64,000 bases of DNA from Ruania alkalisoli (GTDB taxonomy: Bacteria; Actinomycetota; Actinomycetes; Actinomycetales; Beutenbergiaceae). This document shows, piece by piece, positions 33,927 to 43,807 of the stretch. Both the position numbers and the translations under genes were made by a program. Below the pieces are notes generated by a model. That model did no database searches. It was not told the DNA's origin and saw only the letters and a program-made list of their open reading frames with translations. The DNA lies in contig NZ_CP063169.1 of assembly GCF_014960965.1 (NCBI RefSeq), forward strand, positions 4,373,581-4,437,580, given 5' to 3'. Each line of letters starts with the position of its first letter. The first letter of the stretch is position 1.

Positions 33927-34379
33927 TCAGGCTCCTGGGACCACGTTCAGGTCCACGGTCGCCGAGACGTCGGCGTGCAGGCGAACCTGCACCTGGTAGC
34001 TACCGAGGCTCTTGATCGGCTGGCCGATCTCGATCTTGCGGCGGTCCACCTGCTGCCCACCGGCAGCGTGGATGGCCTCGGCGATGTCCGTCGTGGTGAC
34101 GGCACCGAACAGACGGCCGCTCGGACCGGCGTTGACCTTCACCGCGAACGACTTGGCCTGCAGCGAGTCGCGCACGGCGCGAGCGTCTTCGATGGACTCG
34201 ATAGCGCGCTTGCGGCGAGCTGCGGTGATCTGGTCGATCTGCTTCTGCCCGCCCTTGGTCCACGGGGTGGCCAGGTTGCGCGGAAGCAGGTAGTTGCGGG
34301 CGTAGCCGTCCTTGACGTCGACCACGTCACCTGCGGTGCCGAGGCCGGTGACCTCGTGGGTGAGAATGAGCTTTGCCAT
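33927..34379 (-). CDS. rplI: 50S ribosomal protein L9
   Basis: 150 residues. The N-terminal domain [33 protein letters not shown] is diagnostic, followed by the long connecting helix ([23 protein letters not shown]) and the C-terminal rRNA-binding domain (residues 80-150). Last gene of the rpsF-ssb-rpsR-rplI operon. Confidence 0.97.
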   Translation of the reverse strand: MAKLILTHEVTGLGTAGDVVDVKDGYARNYLLPRNLATPWTKGGQKQIDQITAARRKRAIESIEDARAVRDSLQAKSFAVKVNAGPSGRLFGAVTTTDIAEAIHAAGGQQVDRRKIEIGQPIKSLGSYQVQVRLHADVSATVDLNVVPGA

Positions 34380-34396
34380 GGCTGTTCCTCCTGGCC

Positions 34397-34642
34397 TCAG
34401 CGAGCAGAGCTCGAGTAGGGAAGCAGGGCCATCTCACGGGCGTTCTTCACGGCCCGGGCGATCTGGCGCTGTTCCTGGACGGAGACACCGGTCACGCGGC
34501 GCGCGCGGATCTTGCCGCGGTCCGAGATGAACTTCCGCAGCAGTGCGGTGTCCTTGTAGTCGATCGGCCCCTCGACCTTGGTGGTCTTGAGGGGGTTTGC
34601 CTTCTTCTTGATCACAGGCTTGCGGGTATCACGCTTCGCCAT
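34397..34642 (-). CDS. rpsR: 30S ribosomal protein S18
   Basis: 81 residues from ATG 34642 (AAGGAGC upstream), starting [37 protein letters not shown] is the S18 signature. Lacks the CxxC zinc-ribbon cysteines of the C+ paralogue, so it is the zinc-independent form. Between ssb and rplI. Confidence 0.97.
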   Translation of the reverse strand: MAKRDTRKPVIKKKANPLKTTKVEGPIDYKDTALLRKFISDRGKIRARRVTGVSVQEQRQIARAVKNAREMALLPYSSSAR

Positions 34643-34696
34643 AGTTCTTGCTCCTTGAATGCTCGCGCCGCTCACGCAGCGCGCAGTGGTGATGGT

Positions 34697-35224
34697 TTAG
34701 AAGGGAGGCTCGTCGCCGAAACTCGAGCCGCCCGTGGCCCACGGGTCGTCAGCCGGACCACCGGAGGACTGGCCTCCGCCGTAGCCGGCTTGACCGCCCT
34801 GGTTGCCTCCGCTGTAGCCTCCGCCGGCATTGCCTCCGCCGAAGCCGCCGCCGCCACCGCGCTGGGCGCGGGTGACCTTGGCCGTGGCGTACCGCAGCGA
34901 TGGGCCCACCTCGTCGACCTGCATCTCGACAACGGTGCGCTTCTCGCCCTCCCGGGTTTCGAAGGAGCGCTGGACCAGACGGCCCTGAGCGACCACGCGC
35001 ATGCCCTTGGTGAGGGACTCGGCGACATTCTCGGCCGCTTCACGCCAGATCGAGCACCGCATGAACAGCGTCTCGCCGTCCTTCCACTCGTTCGACTGCC
35101 GGTCGAACTGGCGCGGGGTGGACGCGATCGTGAAGTTGGCCACGGCCGCCCCCGACGGGGTGAACCGGAGTTCCGGGTCCGCCGTGAGGTTGCCGATCAC
35201 GGTGATGACGGTCTCGCCTGCCAT
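34697..35224 (-). CDS. ssb: Single-stranded DNA-binding protein
   Basis: 175 residues. N-terminal OB fold (residues 1-112: [32 protein letters not shown] and [13 protein letters not shown]), then a Gly/Asn/Gln-rich linker (about 120-160) and the acidic protein-interaction tip ending GDEPPF. Binds and protects single-stranded DNA in replication and repair. Located between rpsF and rpsR as in most bacteria. Confidence 0.96.
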   Translation of the reverse strand: MAGETVITVIGNLTADPELRFTPSGAAVANFTIASTPRQFDRQSNEWKDGETLFMRCSIWREAAENVAESLTKGMRVVAQGRLVQRSFETREGEKRTVVEMQVDEVGPSLRYATAKVTRAQRGGGGGFGGGNAGGGYSGGNQGGQAGYGGGQSSGGPADDPWATGGSSFGDEPPF

Positions 35225-35250
35225 GACGCTCCTTTGCGGGAGAAACGCGC

Positions 35251-35541
35251 TCAGCGCGCGTCGGGTCGGATGAGCTTCGTGCGGAGGATGGACTCGCTGA
35301 GGCCGAGCTGGCGGTCGAGCTCCTGGGCGAGCTCCGGCGTGGCGTGCATGTCCACGACGGCGTAGATGCCCTCGGAGTTCTTCGCGATCTCGAACGCCAG
35401 GCGGCGCTTGCCCCAGATGTCGACGTTGTCGACGGTCCCACCACCACTGGTGATGACGCCGAGGAACTTCTCGAGCGACGCGGGAACGGTGCGCTCGTCG
35501 ATCGACGGGTCGAGGATCACCATCAGTTCATAGTGACGCAT
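35251..35541 (-). CDS. rpsF: 30S ribosomal protein S6
   Basis: 96 residues from ATG 35541 (AAGGAGG upstream); a longer frame would add [23 protein letters not shown] and the [14 protein letters not shown] strand are typical of S6. First gene of the operon and partner of S18 in the ribosome, with a hairpin in its leader. Confidence 0.97.
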   Translation of the reverse strand: MRHYELMVILDPSIDERTVPASLEKFLGVITSGGGTVDNVDIWGKRRLAFEIAKNSEGIYAVVDMHATPELAQELDRQLGLSESILRTKLIRPDAR

Positions 35542-35570
35542 GCTTGAACCCACCTCCTTCGGACTAGGCG

Positions 35571-35589
35571 GTCACGGTCTTTCCGTGAC
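35571..35589 (-). promoter_or_regulatory. Hairpin in the rpsF leader
   Basis: On the minus strand GTCACGG-AAAGA-CCGTGAC, about 30 bases before rpsF. In many bacteria the S6:S18 complex binds an rpsF leader RNA to control this operon. Position fits, but I cannot match the published consensus confidently. Confidence 0.35.
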
Positions 35590-35737
35590 AGGAGGGTGAT
35601 GCATGCTCTCGCTGCGTCTCACCCGGACGGGTGCCCGGTGTGATGATGCACGAGATACCCGACTAGCCTACCGGACCCGCCGCCAGTCCCGGGCGTGATG
35701 TGGACAACCGTCACCAGGCGGCTCAGGCCGGCGCCGA

Positions 35738-38233
35738 TCAGGGGCCGCCACTCCCGTTACTGCCCCCGTTGCCACCGCCGCCGCCACCGCTGGAGTCACC
35801 GGTACCGTTTGGAAGCCCGTCCAGGAGGCCACCGTCAGCGTCCTCGCTCGGATCCTCCGTGGGTTCCTCGCTCGGGTCATCCGTCGGAGTTTCCGTCGGG
35901 TCACCTGTGGGCTCTTCAGTCGGATCGTCGGTCGGCTCCTCAGTCGGTTCCTCCGTCGGTTCCTCCGAGGGCTCTTCACTGGGCTCCTCGCTCGGCTCCT
36001 CGGTGGTCTCCTCCTGCGTCGGCTCGGCCGGGGGGACGTACACCCGCTCCGGCTCGGACCGTTCGGGGAACTCTTCGACCGGGAGATCGGCGACGGCGGC
36101 ACTCATGTAGCGCGTCCAGATGTCGGTGGGGTAGCTACCACCCGAGATCGGCGCGACACCGCCCCATCCGTCCCACATCGAGACCTCTTCGCCGTCCTCG
36201 CCGATCTGGTACATCGCCACCGAGGTGGTGATCTGCGGGACGAACCCGACGAACCACGCCGACCGGTAGTCGTTGGAGCTGCCGGTCTTGCCCGCGGCGG
36301 GCCGGCCGATCTCCGACGCCGTCGCACCAGTCCCGCCATCGACCACCTGCTGCATCGCATAGGTCGCGTCGGCGATCACCTGGGGATCGAACTCCCGCTC
36401 ACCCTCGGCCCCGCCGGTGTAGACGACGTCTCCATCCCGGTTGCTCACCGAGGCGACGATGAAGCGGTCGTGGTGCACTCCGCCGGAGGCGATCGTCGAG
36501 TAGGCCTCGGCCATGTCGACCGGGTGCGGGGAGGCGGTGCCGAGCACGTTGACCAGGTTCCCCTCCAACCCGGACGTGTCCTCCGGCAGTCCGAGGCGGT
36601 GGGCCACATCGACCAGGTTCTCCGGGCCATACTCGCGGTTGAGTTGCACATAGGACGTGTTCACCGAGTGCTGCGTCGCGGTCGCAAGATCGATGTTGCC
36701 GCGGTTGATGCGGTCGAAATTGTTGACCTCGTGCCCGTCGATGTCCATCGGCGAGTAGCTGGTGTATCTGTCCTCGAGCGTGGCCCCGTTCTCGAGCGCG
36801 GCGATTAGGGCGAACGCCTTGAAGGTCGATCCGCCCTGCGCCACGTCCTGAGTGGCGGCGTTGCGCTGCCGCTCCAGGAAGTCCGGCCCGCCGTAGAGCG
36901 CGAGGATGCCGCCGGTGGAGTTGTCGATGGAGGTCAGCGCCACCCGGACGCCGTCAGGGGTGTCCTCGGGCAGGCTCTCAGCGGCGGCCACAGCATCGGC
37001 CTGCAGGTCGGCGTCGATCGTCGAGGTGATCGTCAGGCCACCGCCGTCGATCTCGTCCTCGGTGAAGCCGGCAGCGATGAGCTCGTCGCGGATCATCGTG
37101 AGCAGGTACCCGTTCGGTCCGCCGTAGGTGTCCGTGCGCACCGGCTCGGCGACCTCGGGGAACTCCAGGGAGTCTGCCTCGGCCTGAGTGATGTCCCCAC
37201 TTTCAACCATGAACGCGAGTGTTCGCTCCCAGCGCGCCTGCGCCTGATCGGGTGCGACGGCCGGGTCCCAATTGCCCGGGGAGGGGATGATTCCGGCCAG
37301 CAGCGCCGACTCCGAGACCGTCAGTTCCGAGGCCGGGTGCCCGAAGTACTCCTGCGCGGCACGTTCGATCCCGTAGGCGCCGCGACCGAAGTAGATCGTG
37401 TTCATGTAGGCGCCGAGGATCTCGTCCTTGCTCTGTTGCTGGTCGATCTTCAGCGCCAGGATCGCCTCGCGGAACTTGTCGACGTATCCGGACGTCTGGC
37501 CGGTGTAGTACCGCTCGACGTACTGCATCGTGAGCGTCGACCCGCCCTGGGTGTCGTTGCCGCGCAGGTTGCTCCACAGCGCCCGCAGGATGGCGACCGG
37601 ATCGACACCGACGTTGGAGTAGAACCGCCGGTCCTCCGAGGCCACGATGGCGGCCCCCACATACTCTGGAAGCTCAGTGGGGTCGATGATCTCCCGGTCG
37701 ACCTCGGCGAACGAACCCATCGTGGACTCGCCGTCGGCGTAGGTGATGGTCGATCCCTCGGCCAGGGCGAAGTCGTCGGGCTCGGGTACCTCCACCATCG
37801 CGTAGGCGATCCCGAACAGCACGGCCCCGATCACGAGTACCGTTCCTGCCGCACCCAGGAGGAATCGCCACCCGGGCAGCCAGCGCATCACGGGCCCCTT
37901 GCCCCGCCGGGGGTAGTTCCAGAACCGCTTCTTGCCGCGGATCGCGCCTCGCCGCGTGCGCCGTTTGGCGCCCGAGGAGGCGGAGGCCGTGCTCTTCCAC
38001 GACGGCGTAGGTCGGCCTGCGCCGTTCCGCCCACCGGCCGCTGTGGTCCGGGAGGTGCGACCGGCCTCCTGTGCGGAGGTTCGTAGCCCCGAGTCACGCA
38101 CGCTACGGCGCTGAGGGCTTCCTCCCCCGGTGCCGGTGTTGCCAGGCTTGCCGGTGCCCTCGCCGGATCCGGGCGTGCGCCGTCGCGGGGTGTCGGATGA
38201 TCCGCTGCCGGGGGTTCGGCGTCCTCGTGCCAC
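35738..38233 (-). CDS. ponA: Class A penicillin-binding protein (bifunctional PBP1)
   Basis: 831 residues from GTG 38233. Basic Gly/Ser/Arg-rich cytoplasmic region (1-120), one transmembrane helix (about 124-147), GT51 glycosyltransferase with catalytic E200 (ASEDRRF) and [14 protein letters not shown], then the transpeptidase: SxxK at S469-K472 (GGSTFKAF), SxN at 523-525 and KTG at 649-651. Polymerises and crosslinks peptidoglycan. The extracellular C-terminus is a Glu/Pro/Thr/Asp repeat (about 725-810) and a Gly/Asn tail. Divergent from ino1; the 290 bases between them show no clear element. Confidence 0.92.
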   Translation of the reverse strand: MARGRRTPGSGSSDTPRRRTPGSGEGTGKPGNTGTGGGSPQRRSVRDSGLRTSAQEAGRTSRTTAAGGRNGAGRPTPSWKSTASASSGAKRRTRRGAIRGKKRFWNYPRRGKGPVMRWLPGWRFLLGAAGTVLVIGAVLFGIAYAMVEVPEPDDFALAEGSTITYADGESTMGSFAEVDREIIDPTELPEYVGAAIVASEDRRFYSNVGVDPVAILRALWSNLRGNDTQGGSTLTMQYVERYYTGQTSGYVDKFREAILALKIDQQQSKDEILGAYMNTIYFGRGAYGIERAAQEYFGHPASELTVSESALLAGIIPSPGNWDPAVAPDQAQARWERTLAFMVESGDITQAEADSLEFPEVAEPVRTDTYGGPNGYLLTMIRDELIAAGFTEDEIDGGGLTITSTIDADLQADAVAAAESLPEDTPDGVRVALTSIDNSTGGILALYGGPDFLERQRNAATQDVAQGGSTFKAFALIAALENGATLEDRYTSYSPMDIDGHEVNNFDRINRGNIDLATATQHSVNTSYVQLNREYGPENLVDVAHRLGLPEDTSGLEGNLVNVLGTASPHPVDMAEAYSTIASGGVHHDRFIVASVSNRDGDVVYTGGAEGEREFDPQVIADATYAMQQVVDGGTGATASEIGRPAAGKTGSSNDYRSAWFVGFVPQITTSVAMYQIGEDGEEVSMWDGWGGVAPISGGSYPTDIWTRYMSAAVADLPVEEFPERSEPERVYVPPAEPTQEETTEEPSEEPSEEPSEEPTEEPTEEPTDDPTEEPTGDPTETPTDDPSEEPTEDPSEDADGGLLDGLPNGTGDSSGGGGGGNGGSNGSGGP

Positions 38234-38523
38234 AGGAGCCCTTTCTGTTCGATGCCGCAGGAGTGCCCTGGGGTGTGGGCTTCTCCCGCTGTTGCCCCAG
38301 TATGCGGTGCCTCCCTGGGCCGCAAGGCCGGCCTTCACGCGCTCCACACAGAATCGTTGCCTCACCGGTGAGGGCGCTCACACCGGCGCCGGCCTCCCGG
38401 GTCTCGGCTACATGGCGCCCGGAGCCCTACGATAGGGACCAGACATATCTATACGTTTGTCACATCGCGGTAGTCATCTGGGCCCGTCCGACGGTCGGGT
38501 TCCGCCACGACAAGGAGAGAACA

Positions 38524-39597
38524 TTGAGCAGCATCCGCGTAGCGATCGCGGGAGTCGGCAACTGCGCCGCCTCTCTCGTCCAGGGCGTGCACTACTACGC
38601 CGACGCCGACCCGGCCGGCATCGTCCCCGGCTTGATGCACGTGCAGTTCGGCCCGTACCACGTCCGCGACATCGAGTTCGTGACAGCGTTCGATGTCGAC
38701 GCCAAGAAGGTCGGGTTCGACCTGTCCGAGGCCATCGGGGCCAGCGAGAACAACACCATCCGGATCGCCGATGTGCCGCCGCTGGGGGTGTCGGTGCAGC
38801 GCGGTCCCACCTTGGACGGACTGGGCAAGTACTACCTGGAGACCATCGAGCAGTCCGCCGCGGAACCGGTGGACGTCGCGCAAGCCCTGCGTGAGGCCAA
38901 GGCCGACGTGCTGATCTGCTACCTGCCGGTCGGCTCGGAGGAAGCAGCCAAGCACTACGCGCAGGCCGCCCTGGATGCGGGCGTCGCGTTCGTCAACGCA
39001 CTCCCGGTGTTCATCGCCAGCGACCCGGTGTGGGCGGCGAAGTTCACCGAAGCAGGTGTGCCGATCGTGGGCGACGACATCAAGTCGCAGGTCGGTGCGA
39101 CGATCACCCACCGGGTACTCGCGCGCCTGTTCCAGGAGCGTGGCGTCATCCTCGACCGCACCTACCAGCTCAACGTCGGCGGCAACATGGACTTCAAGAA
39201 CATGCTGGAGCGGGACAGGCTGGAGTCGAAGAAGATCTCCAAGACCCGGGCGGTGACCTCCAACGTCGACCACGACCTCGGGGCTCGCAACGTGCACATC
39301 GGCCCCTCGGACTACGTGCAGTGGCTGGACGACCGGAAGTGGGCGTACGTGCGGCTGGAGGGTCGTGCCTTCGGTGAGGCGCCCATCAACCTCGAGTACA
39401 AGCTCGAGGTGTGGGACTCCCCGAACTCCGCCGGCATCATCATCGACGCCCTGCGTGCGGCCAAGATCGCCAAGGACCGCGGCCTCGGCGGGCCGGTGCT
39501 CGCCGCGTCCGGGTACTTCATGAAGTCGCCGCCGGAACAGTACGAGGACCAGGCCGGCCGCGCGAAGGTCGAGGCGTTCATCGCCGGCGAGGGCTGA
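38524..39597 (+). CDS. ino1: Inositol-3-phosphate synthase
   Basis: 357 residues from TTG 38524, preceded by AAGGAGAG. The glycine-rich NAD loop is [15 protein letters not shown] (5-19); SEASEN(N)T and [14 protein letters not shown] (about 177-190) are the actinobacterial Ino1 signatures. Converts glucose-6-phosphate to inositol-3-phosphate for phosphatidylinositol and mycothiol. The longer upstream frame is not conserved-looking and crosses the probable promoter. Confidence 0.93.
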   Translation: MSSIRVAIAGVGNCAASLVQGVHYYADADPAGIVPGLMHVQFGPYHVRDIEFVTAFDVDAKKVGFDLSEAIGASENNTIRIADVPPLGVSVQRGPTLDGLGKYYLETIEQSAAEPVDVAQALREAKADVLICYLPVGSEEAAKHYAQAALDAGVAFVNALPVFIASDPVWAAKFTEAGVPIVGDDIKSQVGATITHRVLARLFQERGVILDRTYQLNVGGNMDFKNMLERDRLESKKISKTRAVTSNVDHDLGARNVHIGPSDYVQWLDDRKWAYVRLEGRAFGEAPINLEYKLEVWDSPNSAGIIIDALRAAKIAKDRGLGGPVLAASGYFMKSPPEQYEDQAGRAKVEAFIAGEG

Positions 39598-39609
39598 TCG
39601 GCCGGTCGC

Positions 39610-39656
39610 TGACATCCCTCGCCGACGCGGGCCTGCCGCACCGGCGAGGGATGTCA
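39610..39656. terminator. Terminator of ino1
   Basis: Perfect 15-bp arms TGACATCCCTCGCCG (39610-39624) and CGGCGAGGGATGTCA (39642-39656), 12 bases after the stop. Confidence 0.75.
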
Positions 39657-39728
39657 CGCGTGCGGGCGAGGAACTTGCGCGGCGCGCGGCGCGTTGTTCC
39701 TGGGTAGCCCACAGCGAGGAGAGATCTG

Positions 39729-40085
39729 ATGAAGTGCCCGACCGACGGCGCCACGCTCGTCATGAGTGAGCGCAGCGGCGTCGAGATCGACTACTGCCCG
39801 ACCTGCCGCGGGGTGTGGCTGGATCGTGGCGAGCTCGACAAGATCATCGATCGGGCGGGCGCCGATCCGGTCGGACGGGCCACGCCCCCGCCACCTCCGG
39901 ACGACGGGCGCTACGGCAGCCCCTTCGACGACGCCCCGGTGCCACCGCCGCCACCGCCCGCGCCGAGCTACGGCTATGGCGGCCACCCCGGCGCCCGCCC
40001 GCGCGAGGACTACGGCCGCGATCCCCGGTACCGGCGGCGCAAGCGCAAGGACAGCTGGCTCGAGGACCTGTTCGACTTCGACTGA
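39729..40085 (+). CDS. Zinc-ribbon protein (zf-TFIIB family)
   Basis: 118 residues. N-terminal zinc ribbon (residues 1-45): KCPTDGATL, then YCPTCRGVWLDRGELDKII. Followed by a Pro/Tyr/Gly-rich linker and a strongly basic RRRKRKD segment before the acidic end SWLEDLFDFD. These small proteins are widespread; function unknown, possibly nucleic-acid or protein binding. GAGGAGA lies before the ATG. Confidence 0.8.
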   Translation: MKCPTDGATLVMSERSGVEIDYCPTCRGVWLDRGELDKIIDRAGADPVGRATPPPPPDDGRYGSPFDDAPVPPPPPPAPSYGYGGHPGARPREDYGRDPRYRRRKRKDSWLEDLFDFD

Positions 40086-40175
40086 GCTTGTTTCCCCGCA
40101 GTCCACGATGAGGGCAGCGCGGCAACCGACGTCGCCGCTGTCCTACGGTGGTGTCAGCGACGAAAGGGAGCATGG

Positions 40176-41225
40176 GTGCTGGCCTACGAGTATGGCAGTG
40201 ACGGTCGGATGGCGTTGCGCGAGAAGGACCTCCCGCGCGCGGCCGAGGGCGAGGTGACCGTCGACGTGGTCGCCGCCGGTATCTGCGGGACCGACCTGAA
40301 GATCGCCCGCGGCGAGCACCGGCTGTTCCCGCCGGGCACGGTGCGTGTGCCCGGCCACGAATCGGTCGGCCGGATCCGGGAGAACCGCTCCGGCCGGGCC
40401 GACCTGGAACCGGGCACGCCGGTGGCGATCGCCCCGAACATCGCCTGCGGGCAGTGCCCGCCCTGCCGCAAGGACCTGGGCCCGCTGTGCGAGGACTACA
40501 CCTCCGTGGGCCTGACCTTCGACGGCGGATTCGCCGAGGTCGTGCGCGTCACCGCGCGCGGGGTGGCCGGGGGGAACGTGCTCCCGCTCCCACCAGGCCT
40601 GGACCTCGTGACCGCGGCGATGATCGAACCGGTCGCGGCGGTGGTACGCGGACTGCGGCCCCTGCGCCTGACGCCCACCGACACGGTGCTCGTGTGCGGC
40701 GCCGGTCCGATCGGCCTGACGGCGGTGGTCCTGGCCAAGCAGGCAGGTGTACGCAAGATCATCGTCAGCCAGACCTCCGCCGCGCGCCGCGAGCTGGCAC
40801 GCCAGTACGGGGCGGACGAGACGATCGACCCGCGGGCCGAGGATCTGGTGGAGAGGGTCTTCGAGCTGACCGGCGGCATCGGCGCCGAGGTGGTGATCGC
40901 CGCCACCCCCGTGCATCAGGTGTTCACCGACGCCGTCCGCGCTGCAGCCAAGGGGGGCAGGGTGAACTTCTTCGCCGGACTTCCCTCGGGCAAGGGAGAG
41001 GTCACCGTGGATGCCAACCTCATCCACTACCGCGAGCTCCTGGTCACCGGATCGACGGCCAACACTGCGGCCGACTGCGCCGAGGCCATGGAGATCGTGG
41101 CCCGCGCACCGGAGGCGTTCGCTGCGCTCATCACCCATCGTGTGCCGTTGCGAGAGGCGGACCACGCGTTCGAGTTGGCCACGTCCGGTGAGGCGCTGAA
41201 GGTGCTGCTCGAGCCTCAGACCTGA
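40176..41225 (+). CDS. Zinc-dependent alcohol dehydrogenase (polyol/threonine dehydrogenase-like)
   Basis: 349 residues from GTG 40176 with GGGAG upstream. Catalytic zinc ligands in GICGTDLKIARGEH and GHES; structural zinc lobe complete (CGQCPPCRKDLGPLC, about 90-104), unlike the dehydrogenase at 26775. NAD motif CGAGPIGLTAVVLAKQAG (about 171-188). MDR family acting on sugars or polyols. Followed convergently, with 10 bases of overlap, by the SipW-type gene. Confidence 0.83.
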   Translation: MLAYEYGSDGRMALREKDLPRAAEGEVTVDVVAAGICGTDLKIARGEHRLFPPGTVRVPGHESVGRIRENRSGRADLEPGTPVAIAPNIACGQCPPCRKDLGPLCEDYTSVGLTFDGGFAEVVRVTARGVAGGNVLPLPPGLDLVTAAMIEPVAAVVRGLRPLRLTPTDTVLVCGAGPIGLTAVVLAKQAGVRKIIVSQTSAARRELARQYGADETIDPRAEDLVERVFELTGGIGAEVVIAATPVHQVFTDAVRAAAKGGRVNFFAGLPSGKGEVTVDANLIHYRELLVTGSTANTAADCAEAMEIVARAPEAFAALITHRVPLREADHAFELATSGEALKVLLEPQT

Positions 41226-41788
41226 GGCAGATCGGGGTCGGCAGCACTCTCAGGTGAGCCCCGCGTGCGGCGCGGCCAGAAGGCCCAGGTGACCAACGCC
41301 GTCGCCGTGACGGTCAGGCAGCCGAGCACCACCGGATGACCGGACCACACGATCACCGACGCGAGGTGGGGCACCGAGGTGAGCACCACCCGCACCGTTT
41401 CGGCGGTGTAGGGGGCAGGATCGGGGTCGTCGTTGGCGTCACCCTGCATCGTGAACGTGGCGCGGTCGCCGTCCCTGGTGAGCACATCGGTCACGCGGTG
41501 CGTCACCGGGAGTGCCCCCGCGCGGTCCACCGTGACGACGTCCCCCACCTCGATCTGTGAGGCCGGCATCTCCCGGACCACGGCGACAGATCCGGCTGGG
41601 ATCGTCGGGGCCATGGAGCCGGTGGAGAACATGATCAGGGTGATGTTCAGCGTGACGGCGAGGATGACCAGCAGGATGCAGAGCCCTCCGGCCACCGCCA
41701 ACGCCGTCAACAGGACGTCGCCGATGCGGGAGAGCACGCGGCGCTCCGGAGGCGGGCGCAGGGTACCGCTCGTCAGTCCCACGAGCAT
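41216..41788 (-). CDS. SipW-type (archaeal/ER-like) signal peptidase I
   Basis: 190 residues. Two hydrophobic segments (about 24-50 and 148-170). Catalytic serine S58 in STGSMAPT and, in place of the usual lysine, histidine H97 in PVTHRV, the Ser-His dyad of SipW/ER-type signal peptidases. It should process the SipW-dependent precursors encoded just upstream in the same operon, overlapping the preceding gene by 16 bases. Confidence 0.85.
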   Translation of the reverse strand: MLVGLTSGTLRPPPERRVLSRIGDVLLTALAVAGGLCILLVILAVTLNITLIMFSTGSMAPTIPAGSVAVVREMPASQIEVGDVVTVDRAGALPVTHRVTDVLTRDGDRATFTMQGDANDDPDPAPYTAETVRVVLTSVPHLASVIVWSGHPVVLGCLTVTATALVTWAFWPRRTRGSPESAADPDLPQV

Positions 41789-42255
41789 GATCCGAGCAAG
41801 ACGACGCCCAGGGCGCCGAGGAGGGTGGTGATTGTGGCCGTCTGTTCGGCACTCTCCCAGTCGCCGGAGACTGCGCGGATCCGGAATGAGTAGGTGGCCG
41901 CCACCGTGACCAGTCCCGAGGCGTCGACCTGGTGCTCACCAGTGGTGCTCGGGTAGCTGCCGGAGCCGACCAGTGCTCCGGTGCTGGGGCGGACCAGCTC
42001 CCACGCATAGCTGTAGTCGCTCGGCGGATCCTCCGGCTCCAGCCAGTGCAGGGTCGCGCTCGTGCTGAGCAGGCCGATCGAGCATCCGTTGGCCTGAGGT
42101 GGCTGAATCACACCCGCTGTCACCGTGGCCCGCACGTACTCACTATCCGCCCAGGCCGCCGCGGTCGGCTCGACCTGCCCGATCGCCACCGCACCGGACA
42201 CGAGCATGACCCCTGCTGCTGCAGCGGCCAATCGCGCACGCACCTGTCTCACCAC
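41773..42255 (-). CDS. Secreted protein with SipW-dependent-type signal peptide
   Basis: 160 residues. N-terminal signal VRARLAAAAAGVMLVSGAVAIG followed by TAAAWADSEYVRATVTAG, the SipW/TasA-type cleavage region. The rest has an fibronectin-like beta pattern (WELVRPSTGALVGSG, ATYSFRIRAVSGDW) and ends in a short hydrophobic segment (ITTLLGALGVVLLG). Function unknown; a minor component of a surface fibre or matrix is possible. Confidence 0.65.
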   Translation of the reverse strand: MVRQVRARLAAAAAGVMLVSGAVAIGQVEPTAAAWADSEYVRATVTAGVIQPPQANGCSIGLLSTSATLHWLEPEDPPSDYSYAWELVRPSTGALVGSGSYPSTTGEHQVDASGLVTVAATYSFRIRAVSGDWESAEQTATITTLLGALGVVLLGSCSWD

Positions 42256-42926
42256 CGGCGCTCCCCAGGCAATCGGGGACCACCCTCAGATCCCGCCACG
42301 TGAACCCGGGACGAAGCGACAAGGGCGCCACCGAAACGCAGCAGCACACCACACGCGACAGCAATGAGGGCGGCCAGCACCAGACCGCGGTGAGGGCCTC
42401 CGGTCGCCGGCAGGTCACCTCCACCCCCGGCCGAGACCTCCTCACCTGAGCCGGCGGCCACGAACCGCAGTGCCAACTCGGCCCCGTGCTCGGCCCCGTG
42501 CTCGGGTGTGATCAGCTCGGTGGTGATCCGGTACCAGACCTGCTCCGCGGCGGGCTGGGTACCCAGCTCCACCGGCGTCGCCCCGACCGTCGTCGGACCG
42601 ATCAACTGCTCGGTGCAGGCCGTTCCCTCTGCACCGCACTCAGCCACCTGCACCTCGAAGGCGCCCTCCGCTCCGGTCGCAGTGAGAGAAAGCGCGATCT
42701 CGCCGTCGGGCCGGTTCGCACTCACCTGCACGTCCCAGGCCACCGGTTCACCCGGTGCCATGGTGCTCATCGCCGGCCGGTCCTGTACCGAGACCAACCG
42801 GAGCACCTCCCCGGAGATCACCTCCCGGGTCTCGGCCGGGGATGCCACCGCGCTGGCCGCGCTGCCGACCAGCACGGCGAGCATGGCCGGCAGCACGGCG
42901 AGCGTCGAGATGCGCCTCACCTGCAC
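42249..42926 (-). CDS. LPXTG-anchored surface protein of the SipW cassette
   Basis: 225 residues from GTG 42926 (GTG 42920 also possible; no strong ribosome-binding site). Signal peptide to about residue 29 (ending SAASAVASPAE), a beta-rich domain with two cysteines (VAECGAEGTACTEQ), sorting motif LPATG, hydrophobic LVLAALIAVACGVLL and a longer basic tail than usual. Overlaps the next gene by 7 bases. Could anchor the SipW-processed proteins to the wall. Confidence 0.65.
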   Translation of the reverse strand: MQVRRISTLAVLPAMLAVLVGSAASAVASPAETREVISGEVLRLVSVQDRPAMSTMAPGEPVAWDVQVSANRPDGEIALSLTATGAEGAFEVQVAECGAEGTACTEQLIGPTTVGATPVELGTQPAAEQVWYRITTELITPEHGAEHGAELALRFVAAGSGEEVSAGGGGDLPATGGPHRGLVLAALIAVACGVLLRFGGALVASSRVHVAGSEGGPRLPGERRW

Positions 42927-42963
42927 ACACCCGGCCCGGTCGAGCAGCGCTCCCGGTCCCCGG

Positions 42964-43593
42964 TCACTCAGAGGTCGCGGTGAACTGCCAGACGGCGGTC
43001 GTCTCGCCACCCTGCTCGAGGTCCGGTCCGGCGGTCACGATCGTGCACAACTGGGTGGCGTCGCCCGGATCAGCAGTGGTGGCGCCAACCGGCAGGCTCG
43101 CCGTCCCACCGGCGACCGCCGGCTCGTCAACGAGCGTGCCCGAACCCAGGAGTGTGCCCGCCGTCGCCGTCTCGTCGCAGGCAGCGGCCTCGCCGATCGC
43201 GTAGACCTCATAGCTGAGGTTGGCTGAGTTGGTCCCGGTGGTGTCGGTCGAGTCCAGAGCGACGAGGTCGAGCGAGGCCGGGCTGGTGGTACCAGCGGCC
43301 AGGCGAACCCAGTACGGGGCGTAGACGACGTCGTCAGGCGCAAGGTTGTCGAAGGGTGCGGAGAAGGTGAGCTCGGCGGCACCACCTGCGGAGGCATGGT
43401 CGGTGTAGTCCAGGTCGTCTCCGGTGGCCGACCCCTGCAAGTCGAAGGAGCCCGCACCGAACAAGCCGGTGGTGAACTCGCTGTCGTTCCAGGCCGCGAG
43501 TGTGACGGCAGCGCCCACGCCGAGGACGACTCCCCCGGCGAGCACGGCGCGGATCTTGCGGCTGCGAAGTGAGCGTGCGTGAACCTCGGTCAT
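42964..43593 (-). CDS. SipW-dependent secreted protein (TasA/camelysin-like)
   Basis: 209 residues. Signal segment IRAVLAGGVVLGVGAAVTLAAWNDSEFTTG fits the SipW-dependent pattern (cleavage before AAWNDSEF). The body has the camelysin/TasA beta-sandwich style (AGSFDLQGSATG, YAPYWVRLAAGTTSPASL). Four cysteines or fewer. First gene of the cassette, likely the major secreted subunit. Confidence 0.72.
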   Translation of the reverse strand: MTEVHARSLRSRKIRAVLAGGVVLGVGAAVTLAAWNDSEFTTGLFGAGSFDLQGSATGDDLDYTDHASAGGAAELTFSAPFDNLAPDDVVYAPYWVRLAAGTTSPASLDLVALDSTDTTGTNSANLSYEVYAIGEAAACDETATAGTLLGSGTLVDEPAVAGGTASLPVGATTADPGDATQLCTIVTAGPDLEQGGETTAVWQFTATSE

Positions 43594-43724
43594 GGCGGAC
43601 TTCCCCTTGTGTGGCCTTGCGGCGTCGACCCGCGCCTTGTGCCCGGACGTACCCCGTCAAGGACGACCTTAGGCGGCATTGAACGGATGATCAAGGGCTC
43701 CGGGTAGGGCAGGGGCGTGCACGC

Positions 43725-43765
43725 ACGACGGCGCCCGCCCCTGCGGAAGGGACGGGCGCCGTCGT
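43725..43765. terminator. Terminator downstream of katA
   Basis: Perfect 13-bp arms ACGACGGCGCCCG (43725-43737) and CGGGCGCCGTCGT (43753-43765), 43 bases beyond the katA stop on the minus strand. Confidence 0.75.
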
Positions 43766-43807
43766 GAATGGGAGCCAGAGGGTTCTGGGGCGCTCAGGCC
43801 TGGCGGT

